A DNA stretch of 64,000 bases, taken from assembly GCF_040112705.1 (NCBI RefSeq), contig NZ_CP157804.1, forward strand, positions 1,118,501 to 1,182,500. The letters are read 5' to 3'. A program made the translations under genes and the position numbers. The stretch's first letter is position 1, and each line of letters opens with the position of its first letter. This DNA comes from Flagellimonas sp. MMG031 (GTDB taxonomy: Bacteria; Bacteroidota; Bacteroidia; Flavobacteriales; Flavobacteriaceae). This document shows, one piece after another, positions 8,828-16,681 of this stretch. The notes under the pieces were generated by a model, which saw only the letters and a list, made by a program, of their open reading frames with translations, was not told where the DNA came from and made no database searches.

Positions 8828-8857
8828 CAAATGTAGCCGACAATTGTTACAAACAAA
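8828..8857 (-). promoter_or_regulatory. Promoter of the DUF456 gene
   Basis: On the minus strand TTTG (8857-8854) is followed after 18 nt by TACATTTG (8835-8828), a full TTTG-N18-TAnnTTTG Bacteroidota promoter. It sits about 20 bp upstream of the DUF456 start at 8807. Confidence 0.6.
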
Positions 8858-8893
8858 ATCAAAATAAAACCCTGTCCCTAATTTTTCCGTAGG

Positions 8894-8901
8894 TACATTT
8901 G
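8894..8901 (+). promoter_or_regulatory. -7 element TACATTTG for the His-rich/TonB receptor operon
   Basis: A perfect TAnnTTTG on the plus strand. It predicts a transcription start near 8908, just before the GTG at 8921, which supports that start codon. I see no clear -33 match. Confidence 0.5.
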
Positions 8902-8920
8902 AAATTGAATATGAAAGGTT

Positions 8921-9373
8921 GTGGAATCGAGAAACGCACATACGGAAAAAGGTTTGGTCCGAATAGGATGTGCCCTAATGTGCCTGTTTTATTTATTGGG
9001 ACTGTTTAACGGACTGGTTCTTGAGACCCTACATGAAGTGTCCCATAGTTGGTCTGAGCAATCCCACCATCATAGTTTCAATTCAGATCACGAAGCTATC
9101 GATTATACCTCCTTGGAGGCCATGGCCGGACACTCGCACGAAGCTTTGGAGGCATTGAAGGAATTATTGCAAGACAGTCCATCCGATAAACAGGAAATGC
9201 CCGAAAATAAGAACCTAAAATTGGATAAACATTTTACCGTTGCAAGTCGTACCGAATCCAACCTACAGTGGCTCAAAGCTACAAATGTGTGTTGGGTACA
9301 TCAAGATGGTACGCCTGCCTGGTATCAAACGGTAAACACGCCTCCTCCCCAGCATGATCAGCACTTAAACTAG
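8921..9373 (+). CDS. His-rich small membrane-anchored protein, unknown function
   Basis: I do not recognise a named family. The 150-residue product starts with GTG 13 bp after the predicted transcription start; the ATG at 8911 is in another frame and soon meets a stop. A hydrophobic segment near residues 13-36 (CALMCLFYLLGLFNGLVLET) is followed by a histidine-rich stretch (HEVSHSWSEQSHHHSFNSDH, AGHSHEA) and a C-terminal PPPQHDQH. The histidines suggest metal binding, and the next gene is a TonB-dependent receptor. A role in zinc or copper handling is an inference. Small His-rich proteins often precede metal receptors in flavobacteria. Confidence 0.65.
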   Translation: MESRNAHTEKGLVRIGCALMCLFYLLGLFNGLVLETLHEVSHSWSEQSHHHSFNSDHEAIDYTSLEAMAGHSHEALEALKELLQDSPSDKQEMPENKNLKLDKHFTVASRTESNLQWLKATNVCWVHQDGTPAWYQTVNTPPPQHDQHLN

Positions 9374-9416
9374 ACCACTTTATTATCAGTTTTATTTCCT
9401 ATGGAAACTGGTCTAG
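9370..9416 (+). promoter_or_regulatory. Bulged RNA hairpin between the His-rich gene and the receptor
   Basis: CTAGAC (9370-9375) pairs with GTCTAG (9411-9416), and inside it CAGTTT (9387-9392) pairs with AAACTG (9405-9410), leaving an 11-nt one-sided bulge and a 12-nt loop. The outer arm includes the upstream stop codon. No U tract follows, so this looks more like an mRNA processing, stability or attenuation element than a terminator. Confidence 0.45.
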
Positions 9417-9464
9417 TCCCCTATTGCCAAATTTTAATCATCACACAAATTTAATTACAACGAC

Positions 9465-11690
9465 ATGAAATATTTTATGGCGGCATTGTCCATGCTTTGC
9501 ATGGGTACAATCGCTGCGCAAAACGTAGAAGGACAACTTGTGAATCAAGTTGGTTCCCCAATAGAAGATGCCGGTATTTTCAACAAAACCAGTGGGCAAC
9601 ATAGCCATACCGATGGGACAGGCTATTTTGTTCTCAACAACACATCGGTAAACGATACCATTTACTTTTCCAGATTAGGATATGCCACACTCACTAAAGT
9701 GATAGATAAATCAGATTTACAAAACCCATTGACCATTGTGATGGAAGAAAGTTCCATTTCATTGGACCAAGTGGTCTTGGTATCCGAGGTAGATGCGCTG
9801 AGCAGGGTGGTGGATGTGGATGTAAAGACAGATCCTGTAAAATCATCACAGGAAATCCTAAGAAAGGTGCCTGGCCTGATCATTGGACAACATGCTGGTG
9901 GCGGAAAGGCAGAGCAAATATTCCTGCGAGGTTTTGATGTGGACCACGGAACCGATGTGGCCATCAATGTGGACGGCATGCCTGTAAATATGGTATCGCA
10001 CGCCCACGGACAGGGATATGCGGACCTTCATTTTGTGATTCCAGAGACCATCGAAAACGTAAATTTTGGAAAAGGGCCCTACTATGCGGAACAAGGGAAC
10101 TTTAATACCGCGGGCTATGTAGACCTAAAACTCAGAAAGAGTTTGGATAAAAGTATGATATCCACAGAAGCGGGACAGTTTGGCGCGCGCAGATTTGTGG
10201 GTATGCTCAATCTCATGGATAACCAAAACAGCAATGCCTATCTGGCCTCGGAACTGTATCTGACGGACGGCCCGTTCGAATCACCGCAAAATTTTAATCG
10301 TATCAATATTTTGGGAAGGTATCGCTATGCGCTGCCAGGTGACCAAGAATTGCTGTTGACAGCTTCACATTTTTCGAGTAGATGGGATGCTTCGGGACAA
10401 ATACCGCAACGTGCCGTGGACCAGGGATTGATAAGCCGATTTGGTGCTATTGACGATACCGAGGGCGGACAAACGAGCCGGACCAATTTCGTTTTGAACC
10501 ACAGTAAAAATATGGGAATAGGAAAATCCTTGAACACTATGGCTTTTGTTTCCCATTACGATTTTGAACTTTACTCCAACTTCACCTTTTTCCTGGAAGA
10601 TCCTGTGAACGGAGATCAGATCAGGCAATTTGAAGATAGGCTGATGGCAGGCGCCAAAACTGTTTTCCAAGATAATTCGGCCAATTTGGGTGGTATGGAA
10701 TTTAAATACAATGCAGGAGTTGGTTTTAGGTATGACAATGTGGATGACAACCAATTGTCCCGAACGCTCAACCGTCAAGAACTATTGGAACGTTTGGCGT
10801 TTGGCGATATAGATGAAATGAATGGCTACGCCTTTGCGGGGGCCAGCTTCAAAACGGGAAAGTTTACGTTGGTACCAGCCCTGCGCATGGATTTTTTCCG
10901 ATTCGATTACAACGACAAGACAAGCGAGCTTTACGATAGCCGAAGTGAAGAAAAGGTAGCGTTCAGCCCTAAATTCAACACGATTTATAGTCCGACAGCG
11001 AAAACCCAGTTCTTTTTAAAAACCGGTATTGGTTTTCACTCCAACGATACCCGGGTGGTGGTAGCCAATGGAGGGGAGGATATCCTACCAGCCGCTTATG
11101 GAGTCGATTTTGGAACCATTTTGAAGCCAGCTGACAAATTGGTTTTAAATGCCACCTTGTGGAGCTTGTTTCTCGATCAGGAATTTGTGTACGTAGGGGA
11201 TGCCGCCATTGTAGAACCCAGTGGCAAAACCCGTCGCATGGGGATTGAGGTAGGAGCAAGGTATCAACCTATGGATTGGCTTTACCTGTACACGGATGCT
11301 AATTATACCCATGCCCGTAGTACCGAGGAAGCCGATGGCGAAGACTTTATCCCTTTGGCGCCAGATTTTACCATGGTAGGAGGGTTGACCGTGGGAGGAA
11401 ATCAAGGATTTTCTGGAGGAATAAACTATCGGTACATTGACGATAGACCTGCCAATGAAGATAATAGCATTGTGGCGGAAGGCTATTTTGTGACAGATGC
11501 CAATCTAAATTACAGCGTCAACAATTGGACTTTTGGATTGATTGTGGAGAACCTGTTCGACACCGAATGGAACGAGACACAGTTCGCAACCGAAAGCCGT
11601 TTGTTCAACGAGTCCAACTCTTTTGAAGAGATTCATTTTACACCAGGAACCCCTTTTTATCTTAGAGGAAAGGTTACTGTGACCTTTTAA
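9465..11690 (+). CDS. TonB-dependent outer-membrane receptor, probable metal uptake
   Basis: A 741-residue receptor. It begins with a signal peptide ending near AAQNVEG. A carboxypeptidase-regulatory-like domain (about 22-100) follows, then a plug domain (about 115-235, with IFLRGFDVDHGTDVAINVDG) and a long beta-barrel ending in a terminal aromatic (VTVTF), the outer-membrane insertion signature. Energised by TonB-ExbB-ExbD, it imports a ligand across the outer membrane. The preceding His-rich protein points to a metal or metal chelate; no SusD partner is present, so glycan uptake is unlikely. The substrate is not determinable from sequence. Confidence 0.9.
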   Translation: MKYFMAALSMLCMGTIAAQNVEGQLVNQVGSPIEDAGIFNKTSGQHSHTDGTGYFVLNNTSVNDTIYFSRLGYATLTKVIDKSDLQNPLTIVMEESSISLDQVVLVSEVDALSRVVDVDVKTDPVKSSQEILRKVPGLIIGQHAGGGKAEQIFLRGFDVDHGTDVAINVDGMPVNMVSHAHGQGYADLHFVIPETIENVNFGKGPYYAEQGNFNTAGYVDLKLRKSLDKSMISTEAGQFGARRFVGMLNLMDNQNSNAYLASELYLTDGPFESPQNFNRINILGRYRYALPGDQELLLTASHFSSRWDASGQIPQRAVDQGLISRFGAIDDTEGGQTSRTNFVLNHSKNMGIGKSLNTMAFVSHYDFELYSNFTFFLEDPVNGDQIRQFEDRLMAGAKTVFQDNSANLGGMEFKYNAGVGFRYDNVDDNQLSRTLNRQELLERLAFGDIDEMNGYAFAGASFKTGKFTLVPALRMDFFRFDYNDKTSELYDSRSEEKVAFSPKFNTIYSPTAKTQFFLKTGIGFHSNDTRVVVANGGEDILPAAYGVDFGTILKPADKLVLNATLWSLFLDQEFVYVGDAAIVEPSGKTRRMGIEVGARYQPMDWLYLYTDANYTHARSTEEADGEDFIPLAPDFTMVGGLTVGGNQGFSGGINYRYIDDRPANEDNSIVAEGYFVTDANLNYSVNNWTFGLIVENLFDTEWNETQFATESRLFNESNSFEEIHFTPGTPFYLRGKVTVTF

Positions 11691-11711
11691 TATTTGATAG
11701 TGTAAAAAATT

Positions 11712-11790
11712 GTCACCTCGAGCGCAGTCGAGAGGTTATTTAGTTGGAGATTAATATCGGTGTCGCATCTCTACTTCGCTCGATATGACC
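11712..11790. repeat. Dispersed palindrome after the TonB receptor
   Basis: GTCACCTCGAGCGCAGTCGA (from 11712) faces a decayed right arm (TCTACTTCGCTCGATATGACC, ending 11790). The left arm is nearly identical to the copy inside hemW at 16975-16996. Confidence 0.75.
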
Positions 11791-11847
11791 GCGCCCCCTT
11801 AAACCGCTGATAAAGGGTAAAACAAGTTCAGCGGCTTACATAACTAC

Positions 11848-11875
11848 CCGCCAGCATACCCCGCTGGCGGATTTT
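11848..11875 (+). terminator. Intrinsic terminator for the TonB receptor operon
   Basis: CCGCCAGC (11848-11855) pairs with GCTGGCGG (11863-11870) around ATACCCC and is followed by ATTTTTC. It lies about 160 bp after the receptor stop and before the BlaI operator. Confidence 0.7.
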
Positions 11876-11888
11876 TCATACATTTTAT

Positions 11889-11929
11889 AACTAAAAAATT
11901 AGTTTAAACTAAATATTTAGTTATATTAG
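11889..11929. promoter_or_regulatory. AACTAA half-site array, putative BlaI-type operator and promoter
   Basis: Three overlapping palindromes are built from one half-site. AACTAA-N4-TTAGTT spans 11889-11904, TTAGTTTAAACTAA 11899-11912 and AACTAAATATTTAGTT 11907-11922. TATATTAG (11922-11929) next to it is one mismatch from the -7 consensus TAnnTTTG. The nearest downstream gene is a BlaI/MecI repressor (start 12071), which as a family autoregulates through palindromes. Operator identity is inferred. Confidence 0.5.
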
Positions 11930-11950
11930 CGATGTCATTTCGAATTGTCA

Positions 11951-12051
11951 GACTGAGCGCAGTCGAAGTCAAGATGAGAAATCTGAACTATGCTCAAGGA
12001 TTTAGTTCGGATCATAAGGAATATGAATTGGATTCCCGATTGCTCGGGAAT
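11951..12051. repeat. Two dispersed hairpins in the blaI leader
   Basis: A half copy of the GAGCGCAGTCGA element lies at 11951-11970, in the form GACTGAGCGCAGTCGAAGTC. A second, different hairpin lies at 12032-12051: ATTCCCGA, loop TTGC, TCGGGAAT. Neither looks coding. Together with the upstream repeat, terminator and operator they fill the 380-bp gap 11691-12070. Confidence 0.6.
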
Positions 12052-12070
12052 GACCACTAAAACGTATCGA

Positions 12071-12433
12071 ATGAAACAACTCACCAAGGCAGAAGAAGAA
12101 GTAATGCAGCTCCTTTGGAAAATTAAAAAGGGCAATGTGGCCGCCATTTTGGAAGAATTACCGGAACCGAGGCCTGCCTACAATACGGTATCCACCATAG
12201 TTCGGATTTTGGAAGACAAAGGTTTTGTGTCGCACGAAAAAGTGGGCAAGGGCCATGTGTACTTTCCCTTGGTTAAAAAAGAAGAGTATAGTAACCAGCG
12301 GTTGAATACGTTGATGGAGGGCTACTTTCAAGGGTCATTTTCCAGCATGGTGTCCTTTTTTATGAAAAAAAACGACATCAGTCTGAAGGAACTGGAAGCT
12401 ATTATGAAGAACATTAAAGATAAAGAGCAATGA
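12071..12433 (+). CDS. BlaI/MecI/CopY-family transcriptional repressor
   Basis: A 120-residue winged-helix repressor: LTKAEEEVMQLLWKIKKGNV opens the DNA-binding domain and PAYNTVSTIVRILEDKGFV is the recognition-helix region. The C-terminal part (about 75-120) is the dimerisation tail. In the classical system such repressors leave DNA when a partner M56 protease cleaves them. I start it at ATG 12071; a longer frame from 11990 would translate repeat sequence. ATGA overlap with the next gene shows tight coupling to its M56 partner. Confidence 0.88.
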   Translation: MKQLTKAEEEVMQLLWKIKKGNVAAILEELPEPRPAYNTVSTIVRILEDKGFVSHEKVGKGHVYFPLVKKEEYSNQRLNTLMEGYFQGSFSSMVSFFMKKNDISLKELEAIMKNIKDKEQ

Positions 12434-14376
12434 TTACCTATATCCTAGAATCCTTAGCATTTCAATTGGTCTTTTTGTTGGCTTACGACCTTTTTCTAAA
12501 GAAAGAGACCTTTTTTCAATGGAACAGGGCCTATTTATTGGGTACGTTTGCCCTATCCATTATTTTGCCCTGGGTGAAGATTGATGCCCTGACCACCCCG
12601 ATGCCGGACGGTTTGCAAACCACTACGGTATTTTTGACCCAATTGAACGGAGTCGTACTTGGACCGGGCGCAGAAGAAACAAGTATCCTGCAACAAATCT
12701 CATGGCCTTATTTGGTGTTGGGTCTAGGGAGTTTATTGGCGACAATCTGGTTTGCTTATAAATTGGTACAAATAAAAAGACTTCACCATAAAGGTGCAGT
12801 GGAGCATTATCGGGAATTTACCAAGGTGACCGTACCCCAAAGCACGTCTGCTTTCTCCTTTTTCAGAAACATTTTTATGGGAGAAGAGATCCAAAAGGAC
12901 AAGGAGGACAACATTTTGGCCCACGAACTGGTCCACGTAAAGCAATGGCATTCTTTGGACCTGCTCTTTTTTGAATTGGCAAGAATTGTTTTCTGGTTCA
13001 ATCCTTTGGTGTACATCTACCAAAACAGGGTGGCCGAGCTCCATGAATTTATTGCCGATGAAAGCGCGGTCAAACATAACAAAGCGGACCATTTTGAGAT
13101 GCTGTTGTCCCAAGCCTTTCATACGCAGAACATCAGTTTTGTGAATCAATTTTTCAATAGATCATTAATCAAAAAACGAATAGTCATGTTACAAAAAAAG
13201 AAATCCAAAGCCGTTTGGCAGTTAAAGTATGTATTGTTGTTGCCGTTGGTGCTGGGGATGTTGGTGTACACTTCTTGTGAAAGTGAAAAATCGGCCCCAT
13301 CAGATAATACCGCCGAAGAACCTATTGAGGAAATAGTAATAGTAGGTTACGAGGCGGGTAAAGGTCAGGAAGGGGAAGTCCCTTTTGGCGTGATCGATGA
13401 AGTTCCCGTTTTTCCGGGATGTGAAGACGCAGAAGATAAAAGAGCCTGTTTTCAGGAAAAAATACAGCGACATATCCAGAAGAATTTCAGGTATCCTGAA
13501 GCAGCAGAACAGCAAGGAATAGAAGGAAAGGTCTCAGCCATATTCAGGATTGATTTAGAGGGTAATATTGTTGACATTAACATGAAAGGTCCACACGATC
13601 TTTTGGAAAATGAAACAGGTCGTATCTTGGACAAATTGCCAAAAATGCAACCTGGTAAGCACAAGGGTAAAGCTGTAAAAGTGCCTTTTTCCATTCCAAT
13701 TGTTTTTAAACTTCAAGGCGAGGAAAAGAAGTCAAATTCGGAAGAAAACAGTAGTGATTCATACCCTTTTGCTACAATAGATGAAATTCCCGTTTTTCCA
13801 GGTTGCGAAAATGCCATAGATCCAAAAGAGTGTTTCGCTGAGAAATTGGTAGAGCATATCAGAAAGAATTTCAGGTATCCAAAGGCAGCACAGGAACAGG
13901 GGATTCAAGGTAGGGTGAGTGTAGTATTTACAATCGATGTAAACGGTAATGTTTCTTCGATTAAAAAACGTGGTCCTCATGAATTGTTGGAAAATGAAGC
14001 GGTCAGGATTATAGAACGACTACCCAAAATGCAGCCCGGAAAACATGAAGGCAAAGTTATGAATGTGCCATATGCGATTCCAATTACCTTTAGGTTAAAA
14101 AACCAGCCAGAGGGTACAACAGTAAATGGTTCCAAAGATTATTTATTGGTTGACGGCATGAAGGTAAAAAAGCAAGGGAAAACCTATTTTGAGGGTGTAG
14201 TGACAGACAAGGAATCTATGGGTATTTCTGGAGTTGTAATTTCCGTTGAAGGAAAGGAGGCTGGAGTTATGTCAAATTTTAATGGTGTTTTTTCGATAGC
14301 AGTCGAAGAAGGTGATATCGTGAAATTTCAGTATGAAGGACTTCCCGACAAACATATTGAAGTATCCCAATATTGA
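12430..14376 (+). CDS. BlaR1-like M56 membrane metallopeptidase with two TonB C-terminal domains
   Basis: A 648-residue membrane sensor/protease. Four hydrophobic segments lie in the N-terminal 280 residues, with the zinc site HELVH at 165-169 and a second metal region ELHEFIADESA near 203-213. After a last membrane segment (about 268-283) come two tandem TonB_C-type domains (about 316-428 and 446-556). Each opens with PVFPGCE and a paired Cys, and contains FRYP and LPKMQPGKH. A carboxypeptidase-regulatory-like domain (about 590-645, FEGVVTDKESMGISGV) ends it. BlaR1-like proteins sense a signal and proteolyse the BlaI partner. Here the usual penicillin-binding sensor is absent, so the signal is unknown. 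Confidence 0.85.
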   Translation: MITYILESLAFQLVFLLAYDLFLKKETFFQWNRAYLLGTFALSIILPWVKIDALTTPMPDGLQTTTVFLTQLNGVVLGPGAEETSILQQISWPYLVLGLGSLLATIWFAYKLVQIKRLHHKGAVEHYREFTKVTVPQSTSAFSFFRNIFMGEEIQKDKEDNILAHELVHVKQWHSLDLLFFELARIVFWFNPLVYIYQNRVAELHEFIADESAVKHNKADHFEMLLSQAFHTQNISFVNQFFNRSLIKKRIVMLQKKKSKAVWQLKYVLLLPLVLGMLVYTSCESEKSAPSDNTAEEPIEEIVIVGYEAGKGQEGEVPFGVIDEVPVFPGCEDAEDKRACFQEKIQRHIQKNFRYPEAAEQQGIEGKVSAIFRIDLEGNIVDINMKGPHDLLENETGRILDKLPKMQPGKHKGKAVKVPFSIPIVFKLQGEEKKSNSEENSSDSYPFATIDEIPVFPGCENAIDPKECFAEKLVEHIRKNFRYPKAAQEQGIQGRVSVVFTIDVNGNVSSIKKRGPHELLENEAVRIIERLPKMQPGKHEGKVMNVPYAIPITFRLKNQPEGTTVNGSKDYLLVDGMKVKKQGKTYFEGVVTDKESMGISGVVISVEGKEAGVMSNFNGVFSIAVEEGDIVKFQYEGLPDKHIEVSQY

Positions 14377-14398
14377 TTACTAAAATTAAATTTTAGCT

Positions 14399-15550
14399 GT
14401 GATACGTAAATCAAAAAATATCTACAGTACATTTTTGATTTTGTTCTCATTCCAAGCCGGTGCACAAACATCGGCTTTGGCCGTTGCCGACAGTTTGTAT
14501 GCCTTGGGGAACTATACTTCCGCTATCAATGCTTATGCCAAGGTGGGGGACCAAAAGTCCAGTCTGCAGATTGCACGGGCCTACAATGCCATCGGAAATT
14601 ATGACAAGGCCATTGCCCAATACACCGCTGTTTTGGACACTGACCCTCAATTTGAGTTGGCCCGTTTTGAACTGGGCAAGTTGTTGTTGAAAACCAAAGA
14701 TTTTGGACCTGCCATGGAAATGTTTCAGGTCTTGGTGTCATCGGAAGGGCAAAATCCCGAGTATTTCTACTATCTGGGCAAGGTCTACGAGTCTATCGAC
14801 AACACCGAAATGGCCAACTCATCCTACAAAACTGCTGTGAAAATGGACAGTACCCACCTACGGAGCCTTTACGCTTTGGGCAAACATTATGTGGGCAAAG
14901 AAATACGGGATTCCGCTTTGGTCTATATCGATCAAGGGCTTCGGTTTTATGAAAACGATGTGGCGATGATCAATTTAAAGGCCTTGGCATATTACAATAA
15001 TGGTCAATTTGCATTGGCCATCCCCCATTTTGAGCGGCTGTTGGAGTTGGGCGAAGAAAAAGCCTTTGTATACGAGAAATTGGCCTATTGCTATTTTCGA
15101 AACTGGGAGCCGGAAAAAGCACTGGAAACCTATCATAAACTGAAGGATTTCCCAGATAAATTGGCTACTGCCTATTCAGGGTTGGGAGAAGTGTATTTTG
15201 AGGAAAAGGTATTGGACAGTGCACAGTACTATGTTGAAAAATCCATAGAGGAACGAAGGGTCTTTTTTCCCCAAGAATATGCCGATTTAGGCCGGATAGC
15301 GCGCCTCAAGGGCCAGACCAAAAAGGCTATGGATTACTATGTAAAGGCATGGGAAGAAAACAAAGAGAACTATTATAATTACTATCAAGTCTGCGTTTTG
15401 GCGGATGAATACTACAAGGACACCAAAACTCGACTGAACTATTATGAAAAGTTGCTGGAAATGTACCCTGATTTGGTTCCTTGGCTCGAGGAACGCGTCA
15501 AAAACAGAATCAGCGAGCTCAAGGAGGAAATCCATTTTGGCAGCAACTGA
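14399..15550 (+). CDS. Secreted tetratricopeptide-repeat protein
   Basis: A 383-residue protein with an N-terminal signal peptide (hydrophobic YSTFLILFSFQAGAQ) and at least seven TPR-like helical repeats through the whole mature part (for example YNAIGNYDKAIAQYTAVLDT, FYYLGKVYESIDN). TPRs bind proteins, so it is likely a periplasmic scaffold. The start is GTG 14399, 22 bp after the M56 gene stop, in the same apparent operon. Function in the BlaI/M56 module is unknown. Confidence 0.75.
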   Translation: MIRKSKNIYSTFLILFSFQAGAQTSALAVADSLYALGNYTSAINAYAKVGDQKSSLQIARAYNAIGNYDKAIAQYTAVLDTDPQFELARFELGKLLLKTKDFGPAMEMFQVLVSSEGQNPEYFYYLGKVYESIDNTEMANSSYKTAVKMDSTHLRSLYALGKHYVGKEIRDSALVYIDQGLRFYENDVAMINLKALAYYNNGQFALAIPHFERLLELGEEKAFVYEKLAYCYFRNWEPEKALETYHKLKDFPDKLATAYSGLGEVYFEEKVLDSAQYYVEKSIEERRVFFPQEYADLGRIARLKGQTKKAMDYYVKAWEENKENYYNYYQVCVLADEYYKDTKTRLNYYEKLLEMYPDLVPWLEERVKNRISELKEEIHFGSN

Positions 15551-15594
15551 TTTCTTCAAAATGTCGTAATTTCAGCCAAATTCTAGGGGCTGTC

Positions 15595-16074
15595 ATGCAG
15601 AAGTTTGTTTTGTTAATCGTTTTTATGGGTCTGCTCGTATCCTGTGAGCTGTTCGAGTCCAAGGAGGACAAGACCCAAAAACTGGTCAATGAGGAACTTT
15701 TGGCCATCGATTGGAACGATGTGGACCAATACCCCCTTTTTGAGGATTGCGACGAAACTGCTCCCAAGGAGGCGCAGCAAGAGTGTTTCCAAAACGTGAT
15801 CACCGAATATTTCTCCGAAGCTTTGGCTGGATTGCAGTTTCAGGTACGGAACGATATGAACGATACCGTCTATATTGATTTTTTGATAGATGAACACGGG
15901 TTTATATCCGTCTTGGGCGTTGAAGAAAAGACCTCCGTGCTCAATGAGATATCCGATTTCAACACCAAAATATCGGAACGCTTGAACGATTTGACCACTG
16001 TGGCGCCCGCATTGAAGCGAGGCAACCCCGTAAGCCTGCGTTTTAGGCTTCCACTGGTCCTAAACACCTATTGA
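15595..16074 (+). CDS. Lipoprotein with a TonB_C-like domain
   Basis: A 159-residue lipoprotein. MQKFVLLIVFMGLLVSCELF gives a short signal and lipobox with Cys17. The mature part has YPLFEDCDETAPKEAQQECF, the same paired-Cys opening as the TonB_C domains of the M56 protein upstream (PVFPGCE...CF). It ends in a strand resembling the family end (VSLRFRLPLVL). I read it as a diverged, stand-alone copy of that domain. A longer frame from 15481 overlaps the TPR gene and is not needed. It lies in line after the TPR gene and two bases before ruvC. Confidence 0.65.
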   Translation: MQKFVLLIVFMGLLVSCELFESKEDKTQKLVNEELLAIDWNDVDQYPLFEDCDETAPKEAQQECFQNVITEYFSEALAGLQFQVRNDMNDTVYIDFLIDEHGFISVLGVEEKTSVLNEISDFNTKISERLNDLTTVAPALKRGNPVSLRFRLPLVLNTY

Positions 16075-16075
16075 T

Positions 16076-16630
16076 TTGGCAACAGAAAAAATTATATTGG
16101 GCATAGACCCCGGCACCACGGTCATGGGTTTTGGTATTATCAAGGTCATCAACAAACAGATGCACTTTGTGCAAATGAACGAGTTGATGCTCCGAAAATA
16201 TGACGACCCCTATACCAAGCTCAAACTTATTTTTGAGCGGACCATAGAGCTCATCGATACCTATCACCCGGACGAAATCGCCATCGAAGCCCCTTTTTAC
16301 GGGAAGAATGTACAGTCTATGCTCAAGTTGGGCAGGGCACAGGGGGTAGCCATGGCAGCCGGACTTTCACGGGAAATACCCATTACCGAGTACATGCCCA
16401 AAAAGATAAAAATGGCCATCACGGGAAATGGAAATGCCAGTAAGGAACAGGTAGCCCGAATGCTTCAAAGCGTATTACAACTAAAATCCTTGCCCAAAAA
16501 TTTGGATAGTACCGATGGGTTGGCCGCCGCCGTCTGCCATTTTTATAATGAGGGCAGGGTTGAGGTCGGAAAAAGCTATACCGGCTGGGAGGCATTTGTT
16601 AAACAGAACGAATCAAGAATCAAAAAATAA
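16076..16630 (+). CDS. ruvC: Holliday junction resolvase RuvC
   Basis: A dimeric endonuclease that cuts four-way DNA junctions in recombination and repair, working with RuvAB. The 184-residue product has the RNase H-like fold signature LGIDPGTTVMGFG (catalytic Asp11), the second acid in IAIEAPFYG and the C-terminal STDGLAAAVCHF. The start is TTG 16076, one base after the lipoprotein stop; no ATG gives the conserved N-terminus. Confidence 0.94.
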   Translation: MATEKIILGIDPGTTVMGFGIIKVINKQMHFVQMNELMLRKYDDPYTKLKLIFERTIELIDTYHPDEIAIEAPFYGKNVQSMLKLGRAQGVAMAAGLSREIPITEYMPKKIKMAITGNGNASKEQVARMLQSVLQLKSLPKNLDSTDGLAAAVCHFYNEGRVEVGKSYTGWEAFVKQNESRIKK

Positions 16631-16681
16631 ATTGTTCATTGCTAATTGTTCATTGCCAACTGTTAATTGACCACTGATTGA

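Noticed and set aside
11990..12070. N-terminal extension of the first BlaI protein
   Set aside because: It translates a palindromic repeat (12032-12051) and lacks family similarity; ATG 12071 gives the normal N-terminus.
12430..14376. Beta-lactam resistance locus (blaR1/mecR1)
   Set aside because: The M56 and BlaI folds are present but the penicillin-binding sensor domain and any beta-lactamase are absent in both modules.
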